This document shows positions 7,327-14,065 of a stretch of DNA of 18,943 bases, piece by piece. Both the position numbers and the translations under genes were made by a program. Below the pieces are notes generated by a model. The model was given only the letters and a program-made list of their open reading frames with translations, searched no databases and had not been told where the DNA came from. The DNA is from Methanobacteriaceae archaeon (GTDB taxonomy: Archaea > Methanobacteriota > Methanobacteria > Methanobacteriales > Methanobacteriaceae), in assembly GCA_011620845.1 (NCBI GenBank), contig WOYJ01000061.1, positions 1-18,943 of the forward strand, in the 5' to 3' direction. Numbering within the stretch: the stretch's first letter is position 1; the number at the start of each line of letters is the position of its first letter.

Positions 7327-7380
7327 ATGAAAATTACATATGAAAAAAAAAGAAATGAAGTAAGAAGGTTAATTGAATGA
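7327..7380 (+). other. Possible 17-codon upstream reading frame overlapping queD start
   Basis: ATG at 7327 opens 17 codons (M-K-I-T-Y-E-K-K-R-N-E-V-R-R-L-I-E) ending at TGA 7378-7380, which overlaps the queD ATG as ATGA. The queD ribosome site lies inside it. No Shine-Dalgarno precedes it. It could be a leader peptide coupling translation into queD or simply chance in AT-rich DNA. Confidence 0.2.
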
Positions 7381-7868
7381 AAATAGTTATAAATGGTATT
7401 CACGCTAATTTAAGGTTCTCAGCAGCCCATATGATCCCCTGCCACGAGTTCTGCGGTGGGATCCATGGACATTCCTACCACGTGGACGTGCAGGTGGAAG
7501 GGGAACGGTCCGGTGAATTCGGATTCGTGGTGGACTTTAAGAAAGTTAAGGAATTAACACGGGATATATGCAAAAAACTGGATCATAAACTTTTAATCCC
7601 ACTAAATAGTGATGAAATAAAGTTCAAAAAGTTGGAAGAATCAATAGAATTTTCCATAGGAGAAAAAGAGTATAAGGTGCCTGCCGAGGACTGCAAATTA
7701 CTCCCACTTAAATCCACCTCTGCAGAGGATATGGCGGAATATTTCGCGGAAAAACTTTACAGTTCACTTAAAGCAGATGAAGCGGAATCAAACACCAGGA
7801 TTAAAAGTGTCCAGGTATGTGTAAATGAAGGAATAGGACAGGGTGCCTATTTTGAAAGACTAGATTAG
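7377..7868 (+). CDS. queD: 6-carboxytetrahydropterin synthase family protein QueD
   Basis: Converts 7,8-dihydroneopterin triphosphate to 6-carboxytetrahydropterin, an early step toward preQ0, which archaea insert into tRNA as archaeosine. The zinc site is the classic set FSAAH (H18) and CGGIHGH (H30, H32), and C26 four residues before H30 gives the CxxxHGH motif of the QueD/PTPS-I type rather than the Glu-type archaeal dihydroneopterin aldolase variant. LDH (68-70), TSAEDMAEYFA (114-124) and NEGIGQG (150-156, E151 for pterin anchoring) complete the family pattern. A segment at about 78-110 is longer than in the E. coli enzyme, which is common in archaea. AAGGTTAATTGA precedes ATG. queE follows after only 8 nt, so the two are co-transcribed. 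Confidence 0.93.
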   Translation: MKIVINGIHANLRFSAAHMIPCHEFCGGIHGHSYHVDVQVEGERSGEFGFVVDFKKVKELTRDICKKLDHKLLIPLNSDEIKFKKLEESIEFSIGEKEYKVPAEDCKLLPLKSTSAEDMAEYFAEKLYSSLKADEAESNTRIKSVQVCVNEGIGQGAYFERLD

Positions 7869-7876
7869 GTTAACCT

Positions 7877-8578
7877 ATGAAAACACGTATTAGTGAGGTT
7901 TTCTCCAGTATACAGGGTGAAGGTAAGCTCGTGGGTAGGAGACAGGTGTTTATAAGATTTTCTGGCTGTAACTTAGACTGTAACTACTGTGATACCCCAG
8001 AGAGCAGGGACCCAAATCTGGGAGAGTGTATATCAACTGGTGAACTCCAAAGAAGGGTTGAAGATTTAATCACACCTGATTTCCATTCTCTGTCCTTAAC
8101 TGGTGGTGAACCCCTCCTTCAGGCTGATTTTATAGGGGAATTTCTCCAAAACTATCCTGTGGATGCACTCCTTGAAACCAATGGATCGTTACCCAATGAA
8201 TTGGGGAAGATATTGGATTTAATCAGTTATGCATCGGTGGATGTTAAATTACCAGAACATGAATCCGTTTCTGACTATAATGGTCTTTTAGATAACGAAC
8301 TAAAATCCATAAATCTATTAATAGAGGAGGGCATAAATACATATTGTAAATTGGTTGTGTTACCCTCTAGCAAGGTGGACACCGTAACTTTTATAGCCTC
8401 CCAGATAGTCCAGGAGGTTAAAGATACCTCTAAACTTTCTTTAATTATTCAACCAGAAAGTCCACTTACCAGTTGGGAAAATAAGCAGGATAAATTGTTG
8501 GAAATATCAGAAAAAACCGGGAAATATTTGGATGTTCTAGTGATACCCCAAGTTCATAAACTTCTAAACATCAGATAA
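7877..8578 (+). CDS. queE: 7-carboxy-7-deazaguanine synthase, radical SAM enzyme QueE
   Basis: Contracts 6-carboxytetrahydropterin to 7-carboxy-7-deazaguanine using an iron-sulfur cluster and S-adenosylmethionine; the product goes to QueC and then to archaeosine in tRNA. The N-terminus EVFSSIQGEGKLVGRRQVFI is the family hallmark. The cluster ligands are C31, C35 and C38 in SGCNLDCNYCDT, followed by TGGEPLLQ (75-82) for SAM binding. The length of 233 residues is normal. The start is ATG right behind queD, with AGGT as a weak ribosome site. No queC is present in this window. The first CBS-domain gene starts 14 nt after its stop. Confidence 0.96.
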   Translation: MKTRISEVFSSIQGEGKLVGRRQVFIRFSGCNLDCNYCDTPESRDPNLGECISTGELQRRVEDLITPDFHSLSLTGGEPLLQADFIGEFLQNYPVDALLETNGSLPNELGKILDLISYASVDVKLPEHESVSDYNGLLDNELKSINLLIEEGINTYCKLVVLPSSKVDTVTFIASQIVQEVKDTSKLSLIIQPESPLTSWENKQDKLLEISEKTGKYLDVLVIPQVHKLLNIR

Positions 8579-8592
8579 ATAGGAGGTTCGAT

Positions 8593-9144
8593 ATGGAAAT
8601 GGATACTAAAGTAACAGTGCATGATGCCATGACATCGAATGTGTTAACAGTAGATCCGGGAACCAGTGTTGCAGATGCTGCACACTTGATGACCAAATTC
8701 AAGATCGGTAGCTTAATAGTGAAGAGCAACTCCGAACCGGAAGGACTTATCACAGAAAGCGACATAATCAGTAAAGTTGTCTCTAAGGACATTAAGGCAA
8801 GCGACATTACAGTCGGTACAGTCATGACTCGAAACCTCATATCAATAAGTCCGGGAAGCGAATTAAATGAAGCCGCCCGGGTCATGGCAAAAAACAATAT
8901 CAGAAGATTACCAGTAGTTAATGAAGGGACTCTAGTAGGAATATTAACCTCGTCAGATGTTTTGATGGTTTCTCCTGAATTAACAGAGATTTTGGTGGAA
9001 GATGCTAGGATGCAAAACCAGAATGAAAGATATGTAAAAGGTCCATATCCAGTACCAGGAGTTTGTGAGGGCTGCGGTAATTTCATGGACGACCTGGTTG
9101 AAGTGGATGGTAAATTTCTCTGTGAAGATTGTATGGAGAGGTAG
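8593..9144 (+). CDS. Two-CBS-domain protein with C-terminal zinc ribbon
   Basis: A 183-residue regulatory protein with a CBS pair at about 10-63 and 76-130 (AMTSNVLTVDPGTSVADAA, GLITESDI; VMTRNLISISPGSELNEAA, GILTSSDV). Such pairs form a Bateman module that binds AMP, ATP or SAM-like ligands. A short linker is followed by CEGC (158-161) and CEDC (177-180), a four-cysteine zinc ribbon that could contact nucleic acid or a protein partner. AGGAGGT at 8581-8587 is the strongest ribosome site in the region and fixes the ATG; a second ATG lies two codons later. It follows queE by 14 nt and ends one base before the next CBS gene's GTG. Target unknown; no enzyme domain is attached. Confidence 0.92.
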   Translation: MEMDTKVTVHDAMTSNVLTVDPGTSVADAAHLMTKFKIGSLIVKSNSEPEGLITESDIISKVVSKDIKASDITVGTVMTRNLISISPGSELNEAARVMAKNNIRRLPVVNEGTLVGILTSSDVLMVSPELTEILVEDARMQNQNERYVKGPYPVPGVCEGCGNFMDDLVEVDGKFLCEDCMER

Positions 9145-9969
9145 GTGATTGAATTGGATCACGTGGAAGAGATCATGACCTCCCACCCTTTAACCGTTAC
9201 TGTGGACACTCACGCCACAAAAGTAAGGTCTATTTTACGAGAAGATGGCTATAGGGCCCTGCCGGTTGTGAACGACCATCGTCTGGAAGGAATTATAACC
9301 CGGGGGGATATTATGAACATATCCGCCACCAAATCAAACATAGATGCCCGGGGAATAATGCAACACCCCAAGGTGATCACCACCCCTGATGCAGATATCA
9401 GGCAACTAACCATAAACCTTCTTAAAGCAGATACTGTACAGGCACCGGTGGTGGAATCAGCCGACAGCATGCAGCTGGTGGGAATAGTCAGTGCAGTGGA
9501 TATACTTAGAAAATTTTTATACAACGGTAAAAAACCAGCCCACAATAATATAAGCAGTATCTTCACCAGAGACGTGGTGACCTGCACGTATGATGAGCCC
9601 ATATCCAAGGTGTGGGATTTGATGGATGAGACCGGATTTTCCGGACTCCCAGTTATCAAAAATAAAAAACTCATCGGTATAATAACCAGGAAAGACATAA
9701 TAGATTCAGGGCACGTTAGAATCGGCAGGGAATCTGGTGAAATAAAGCGTTCCATCAGGGTGGAAAAGGTCATGAAGACCCCACCCCTGGTTACAACCCC
9801 ACAAAACAGCGTAACAGAAGTGGTCCACATGATGATCGAGTATGATATAGGAAGGCTGCCCGTAGTCGAAAATCCAGTGCATGTTAAAAAAGAGCCAAAT
9901 AGAGCTACCAAATCTGATCTAATAGGTATAATTGCAAGAGAAGATATTTTATGGTCCTATTTAGGATAA
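9145..9969 (+). CDS. Four-CBS-domain protein (array member 2)
   Basis: A 274-residue protein made only of CBS modules, at about 7-60, 69-124, 136-190 and 206-273, each ending in a G-I-[IV]-[TAS]-x-x-D-I type strand (GIITRGDI, GIVSAVDI, GIITRKDI, GIIAREDI). It most likely forms two Bateman modules binding adenosyl ligands. An insertion of about 15 residues (245-259) lies in the last module. The start is open: GTG at 9145 follows GGAG at good distance and abuts the previous stop, while TTG at 9154 follows GGTGATTGA with the spacing seen at other genes here and would give the more usual MDHVEEIM. It is co-translated with the zinc-ribbon CBS gene. Confidence 0.9.
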   Translation: MIELDHVEEIMTSHPLTVTVDTHATKVRSILREDGYRALPVVNDHRLEGIITRGDIMNISATKSNIDARGIMQHPKVITTPDADIRQLTINLLKADTVQAPVVESADSMQLVGIVSAVDILRKFLYNGKKPAHNNISSIFTRDVVTCTYDEPISKVWDLMDETGFSGLPVIKNKKLIGIITRKDIIDSGHVRIGRESGEIKRSIRVEKVMKTPPLVTTPQNSVTEVVHMMIEYDIGRLPVVENPVHVKKEPNRATKSDLIGIIAREDILWSYLG

Positions 9970-9974
9970 TTACC

Positions 9975-9982
9975 TATATAAA
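9975..9982 (+). promoter_or_regulatory. Candidate TATA box inside the CBS array
   Basis: TATATAAA just after the second CBS gene, about 80 nt before the next start, within a 93-nt gap. It suggests that the third CBS gene can be transcribed on its own. Confidence 0.45.
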
Positions 9983-10062
9983 TTGCCTGTTGAATTATAG
10001 GCCTGTTTTTAGTAATCTAAATATTAAACATCTCCACTAGATGATTTAACGAAGGTGTATTA

Positions 10063-10998
10063 ATGAGAAGAAAACAACCAGTAAACTTGGTGAAATCAAT
10101 GGACCGAGGTCCATTGGAATTTAAAACACGAACCTCTGAACATGAGGGGGACGTGATGAGCATAGCCCAAAGAGAGGTGGTAACTGCACCTCAAAGTACA
10201 ACCATACAGGAAGCCGCTGAAACCATGGTCAAGAACAAGTTCAGAAGGCTACCCATAACCGATCCAGGAACAGGAAAGCTACTGGGAATAGTGACCTCCA
10301 TGGACATCCTGGATTTTCTAGGCGGCGGGGATAAATATAAGATTTTAGAAGATAAGTATCAGGGCAACTTTCTGGCCGCAGTAAATGAATCTGTAAAGGA
10401 GATAATGACCAGGGAAGTCCATGTACTGAGTGATAAAGATTCGGTGGAAGACGCTATCGAAAACATGATTAAATGGGAAGTAGGAGCACTTCCTGTAACG
10501 GATTCCCAAGATAGGATAGTGGGCATAGTATCTGAGAGAGATTTCGTGCTGCTCATGGCCGGAGTACTCACCGATGAACGGGTAGAAGACTACATGACGG
10601 AAAATGTCATCTCCACCACCCCCGGCACAAGAATTGAAGGCGCATCCAAGATAATGGTCCGCAACAAACTCCGCAGAATCCCGGTGATAGGAGAAGAACG
10701 TAAAACACCCCACCCCGAGAAGGAGAAGATCGTGGGCATAGTCACCGCCACCGATATCATGGAATTTTTAGGGGAAAACCGGGCCTTCAACAGCACGGGA
10801 AATGCAGAAGAGATCCTGAACACTTACATAAGCGATATAATGGAACAAAATGTCATATCCACCACAACCCGTACCCGACTAGGTGATATATGCCAGATAA
10901 TGGAAGATAAAGGTATGGGCGGACTACCTGTAGTTCACGGCGATGAATTACAGGGAATAATAACCGAAAGTGATATTTTAAGAGCTTTCTGTGGATAA
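10063..10998 (+). CDS. Four-CBS-domain protein with basic N-terminal tail (array member 3)
   Basis: A 311-residue protein. Residues 1-30 are basic and polar without a clear fold (MRRKQPVNLVKSMDRGPLEF). CBS modules follow at about 33-85, 110-165, 175-236 and 256-310, with strand ends GIVTSMDI, GIVSERDF, GIVTATDI and GIITESDI. The third module has an extra loop (210-223, ERKTPHPEKEK). The start is well supported by GAAGGTGT before ATG. The basic tail might bind RNA or DNA or dock on a partner; this is only a guess. It sits between CBS genes and may have its own promoter at 9975. Confidence 0.9.
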   Translation: MRRKQPVNLVKSMDRGPLEFKTRTSEHEGDVMSIAQREVVTAPQSTTIQEAAETMVKNKFRRLPITDPGTGKLLGIVTSMDILDFLGGGDKYKILEDKYQGNFLAAVNESVKEIMTREVHVLSDKDSVEDAIENMIKWEVGALPVTDSQDRIVGIVSERDFVLLMAGVLTDERVEDYMTENVISTTPGTRIEGASKIMVRNKLRRIPVIGEERKTPHPEKEKIVGIVTATDIMEFLGENRAFNSTGNAEEILNTYISDIMEQNVISTTTRTRLGDICQIMEDKGMGGLPVVHGDELQGIITESDILRAFCG

Positions 10999-11062
10999 AA
11001 TATAAAGATAAAATGTAAATCTATAGTTATCTAAAATTAAAAGCCTCTGGCGGATGATAGAT

Positions 11063-11902
11063 ATGAAAGTTGAAGACATAATGAGTGATGAAGTAGTTGT
11101 GATGCAGGAAAACCAGCAGGTAAGTCATGCCAGGAACTTAATGCTCAAACACGGCCTCAGCAGGGTAGTGATTGTTGATACTCAGGGGAAACCAGTGGGA
11201 ATTGTCACCGAAAAGGATTTAAGCCGAAAGATGAGGGGTAACGGGCCCGAATGGAAAAGAAGACCCATAGATAAGATATCAATTGGCCGGGCCATGACAG
11301 AAGGCCTGGTAACCACGAGACCCTCAGATGATGTCCAGAACGTGGTGGAATTAATGCTTAAAAATGGTATCAGCTCCATACCCGTGGTGGATGATGATGG
11401 ATTAACCGGTATAGTAACTAAAACAGACCTGTTAAACTTCTACAACGACAAATATCCGGGTAAGTGGAAAGTATCCGAGTTGATGAGTAAGGATGTGATA
11501 TCTGTCAATGAAAACCACAGCATCGCCCATGTCATCGGAGTGATGGAGGAAAATGGAATCAGTAAAGTGGTGGTGATACGTGATAACCAGCCTGTTGGTA
11601 TCATAACCCCGGAGAATATATCATTTGCTTCTGTGGAAGATTCAGAGACGGGAGTGGCCGTGGAGAAGATATATTTCATCAGAAATTCCAATGGAATAGA
11701 CAAGAAGAACTTCCGATTGATCTCCATGCTCACCGCCTCAGACATAATGAAAGACGATGTCACCATGATAAATCAGGATGAAGACGCCGCTAAAGCCGCT
11801 CTCATCATGTTAAAAGAGAAAATAAGCGGACTACCTGTGGTAAAAGACGATGAAATAGTGGGAATAATTACAAAAACAGATTTAATCAGGGGTATACAAT
11901 AA
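11063..11902 (+). CDS. Four-CBS-domain protein (array member 4)
   Basis: Four CBS modules and nothing else. Counting from ATG 11063 they lie at about 1-57, 75-127, 139-190 and 225-279 (GIVTEKDL, GIVTKTDL, GIITPENI, GIITKTDL). The third module breaks the usual pattern: its final strand ends PENI instead of the x-x-D-[IL] acid that commonly contacts the ribose, and a roughly 30-residue insertion (VEDSETGVAVEKIYFI and beyond) separates it from module four. I chose ATG 11063 because the product then begins MKVEDIMS, like its neighbour's MHVKDIMS, and GGATGAT lies four bases upstream; an in-frame ATG at 11054 would add three residues. The gap to the previous gene holds an AATATAAAG promoter-like stretch. 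Confidence 0.9.
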   Translation: MKVEDIMSDEVVVMQENQQVSHARNLMLKHGLSRVVIVDTQGKPVGIVTEKDLSRKMRGNGPEWKRRPIDKISIGRAMTEGLVTTRPSDDVQNVVELMLKNGISSIPVVDDDGLTGIVTKTDLLNFYNDKYPGKWKVSELMSKDVISVNENHSIAHVIGVMEENGISKVVVIRDNQPVGIITPENISFASVEDSETGVAVEKIYFIRNSNGIDKKNFRLISMLTASDIMKDDVTMINQDEDAAKAALIMLKEKISGLPVVKDDEIVGIITKTDLIRGIQ

Positions 11903-11970
11903 TCAAATCCCATTATTTATTACCCAATTGCCCATAAAAACCTTCAATACGTTTAAAGGAGAATAAAAAA

Positions 11971-12792
11971 ATGCACGTGAAAGATATAATGAGCAGAGAA
12001 GTATTTTTGGTGGATAAGGATCAAAACATACAGGATGCACTTAAGATCATGAAAAAGCATAAAGTCTCCCGACTCCCGGTGGTAAACACCAACAGCCGCC
12101 ATGTAAAAGAACTGGTGGGAATAATGACTGAAAAGGACATAGCCCGCCGTTTAGGGTCCTCCAGATACGGAAATCTGGCACCCTCCCATTTCCATGTCTC
12201 CACAGTTATGACACACCTCCCACTGACCATTGAAAGCAACAAGAGTATAGGTTTAGCCGCCCAGATAATGATTGAAAACAACATTGGAGGAATACCAGTG
12301 GTGGACAGCGGCGAGATCAAGGGGATGCTCACTAAAACAGACTTCCTCAACACTACCAAGGGCAGGTCCTTCCAGGAGATCAAGGTAGAAGATCGAATGA
12401 CAGCGGACCCCATTACCATCGGTCCCCAGGACAGACTGGTCCACGCCCGGAGGCTGATATTCGATGAGGACATCGGAAGACTTCCAGTAACAGAAGATGA
12501 TGCGTTAGAGGGGATTGTAACTTCAAAGGACATAGCACATTCCATGATCTCCTTCCGCAAAGTGGTGCCGGATAAATACAAACCAGCCCGGATCAGGAAC
12601 CTGCTGGTAGAAGATATCATGACCCAGAACGTTAAAACAGTACCAGGAAGTGCTTCAATTGAAGAGGTTTCCACCGTCATGGTGGAAAACAATTTCAGTG
12701 GACTGCCCGTGCTGGAAGAGGGTGAACTCACCGGTATCATTACTAAAACCGATTTAATGAAACTAATAGTGGAACTGGAGGAGGTCCACTGA
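11971..12792 (+). CDS. Four-CBS-domain protein (array member 5)
   Basis: A 273-residue protein with CBS modules at about 2-58, 76-127, 139-192 and 211-265 (GIMTEKDI, GMLTKTDF, GIVTSKDI, GIITKTDL). It shares its layout with member 4: both start with the CBS1 strand at residue 1, both carry a basic loop between modules one and two (here SSRYGNLAPSHF), and both have a linker of 20-35 residues between modules three and four, which suggests duplication of one ancestor. AAAGGAG precedes ATG by a slightly long gap. Its end contains the GGAGGAGGT that would serve the zinc-ribbon remnant immediately downstream. Ligand and target unknown. Confidence 0.9.
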   Translation: MHVKDIMSREVFLVDKDQNIQDALKIMKKHKVSRLPVVNTNSRHVKELVGIMTEKDIARRLGSSRYGNLAPSHFHVSTVMTHLPLTIESNKSIGLAAQIMIENNIGGIPVVDSGEIKGMLTKTDFLNTTKGRSFQEIKVEDRMTADPITIGPQDRLVHARRLIFDEDIGRLPVTEDDALEGIVTSKDIAHSMISFRKVVPDKYKPARIRNLLVEDIMTQNVKTVPGSASIEEVSTVMVENNFSGLPVLEEGELTGIITKTDLMKLIVELEEVH

Positions 12793-12793
12793 G

Positions 12794-12900
12794 ATCGACG
12801 GCATAAATTGCGCTAAATGCAGTAACGGACGGATATAAGGTCAGGAAGGATATCGCCGGATAAATTCTATTTTAAATGTTCTTCCTGCAGGATCAATTAA
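12794..12900 (+). pseudogene. Frameshifted mini zinc-ribbon gene (remnant)
   Basis: Between the last CBS gene and the RNA ligase gene the DNA spells a short zinc ribbon in two frames. In one frame from 12794: IDGINCAKCSN (CxxC, codons to 12826). In the frame one base back from 12826: RTDIRSGRISPDKFYFKCSS and then CRIN with stop TAA at 12898-12900 (second CxxC). Joined by a -1 shift, this gives 35 residues with two CxxC knuckles 20 apart. GGAGGAGGT at 12777-12785 lies eight bases before 12794, but the codon there is ATC rather than ATG. So both the start and the frame appear broken. It could be a decayed gene, two sequencing errors, or chance; the intact-looking cysteines and ribosome site favour a real or recently lost gene. 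Confidence 0.45.
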
Positions 12901-12903
12901 GAA

Positions 12904-14040
12904 ATGTCTCTCAAAGAGTTTATAGTTAAGGAACTTCCTGAACTACTCGACTTAGAACCTCATAAACTGGAAGAGTCCTATAAGAAGGGTAACCTTAAAT
13001 TTTACCAGAACAGGTTCATCACCGCCCTGCAATTTAGAAAGGCCGTGGGTAAAATCGAAGCCGGAACCATGGTCTCTCTTGGGGAGGAAATCCAGGTAAT
13101 CAGGGGATTTCCCAAGATAAGAAGGACCCTGATGTTAAAGGAAGCTATAAAATCCCACTTCCAAGGGGAAGTGGCAGTTGAAGAGAAGATGAACGGATAC
13201 AACGTCCGCATAGCCTTCATAGATCCGGAAATTGTAGCCTTCACCCGGGGCGGATATGTATGCCCTTACACCACCAAGAAAGCACAGGAACTCATGGATT
13301 TAACCCAGTTCTTCCAAGACCATGGAGATCTGGTGATATGTGGGGAGATGCTGGGGACAAACAACCCTTACGTATCCCATTACTACCCAGAGATAGGGGA
13401 ACTGGGTTTTAGAATATTCGATGTAAGGGAAAAACTCACTGGGAAACCATTACCTATAAATCAGAAGAGAGAACTACTGAATGAATATAATCTACCACCA
13501 GTTAACCTATTGGGGGTTTACTCCATTGAAGATGCTCCCACTAAAATATTAGAACTGGTTAAGGATCTGGGGGAAAATGGGAGAGAGGGCGTGGTTATTA
13601 AGGATCCCCAGATGGAGATACCACCACTTAAGTACACCTCCTCCCAAGCCCATGATGATGAACTGATATACGCCTTTAAATTCCCCTTCGATCTGGGTCA
13701 AGCATTCTTCTTCAGCAGAGTAGTCAGGGAAGGCTTCCAATCATATGAGATGCAGGAATCAGAAGAGGAAATGAAACAAAGAGCCCAAAGACTGGGAGAA
13801 TCAATATTATACCCCATGGTGCAGACTATAAAACATGTTTCCACCCATGAAGTTGCCGGGGAAGACCTGACGATGGATGCCGAGAGTCCGGAGGAAGTAG
13901 AAGAGTTTTTAAGGCACCTCCGCGATTTAGGTGTGGTGGCAGTTCTGATAAAATATGAGGATGGAAAGGCATTTATAAGAAAAGTACATCAATCAACCAC
14001 TGATAAAATAACCAACTACCTTAACGGTGGATTGTATTAA
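12904..14040 (+). CDS. ATP-dependent RNA ligase, Rnl3 family
   Basis: Joins 5'-phosphate to 3'-hydroxyl RNA ends through enzyme-AMP and RNA-adenylate intermediates; the close relative is the Methanothermobacter ligase MthRnl (Pab1020 type), able to circularise RNA. Motif I is VEEKMNGYNVR (92-102), with K95 as the AMP-accepting lysine. The later nucleotidyltransferase motifs are GFRIFDV (168-174), REGVVIK (227-233) and YAFKFPF (256-262, K259). The N-terminal about 85 residues and the helical C-terminal region from about 265 on are typical of this homodimeric family, and 378 residues is full length. The natural substrate in methanogens is not known to me. ATG lies three bases after the zinc-ribbon remnant's stop, with a weak AGGAT site inside it. 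pheA follows closely. Confidence 0.95.
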   Translation: MSLKEFIVKELPELLDLEPHKLEESYKKGNLKFYQNRFITALQFRKAVGKIEAGTMVSLGEEIQVIRGFPKIRRTLMLKEAIKSHFQGEVAVEEKMNGYNVRIAFIDPEIVAFTRGGYVCPYTTKKAQELMDLTQFFQDHGDLVICGEMLGTNNPYVSHYYPEIGELGFRIFDVREKLTGKPLPINQKRELLNEYNLPPVNLLGVYSIEDAPTKILELVKDLGENGREGVVIKDPQMEIPPLKYTSSQAHDDELIYAFKFPFDLGQAFFFSRVVREGFQSYEMQESEEEMKQRAQRLGESILYPMVQTIKHVSTHEVAGEDLTMDAESPEEVEEFLRHLRDLGVVAVLIKYEDGKAFIRKVHQSTTDKITNYLNGGLY

Positions 14041-14065
14041 ATAAAATAATGAAATGGTTTTGTTT

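Noticed and set aside
7866..7877. Perfect 12-bp palindrome TAGGTTAACCTA between queD and queE
   Set aside because: It is made of the queD stop, the ribosome-site AGGT and the first base of queE, has no loop for a hairpin, and one such palindrome in 19 kb is not surprising.
12021..12740. Long open frame on the minus strand through the fifth CBS gene (also 9249-9911 and 8571-9086 in other CBS genes)
   Set aside because: These mirror the plus-strand CBS codons, are rich in Ser/Thr/Leu as expected for antisense of such genes, have no ribosome site or recognisable domain, and sit fully inside well-supported genes.
8593..12792. Annotation of the CBS genes as IMP dehydrogenase
   Set aside because: They resemble only the CBS insert of that enzyme; no catalytic barrel or active-site cysteine loop is present.
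12820..12832. Programmed -1 frameshifting in the zinc-ribbon remnant
   Set aside because: AGTAACGGACGG contains no slippery heptamer, and the start codon is also missing, so decay or read error is simpler.
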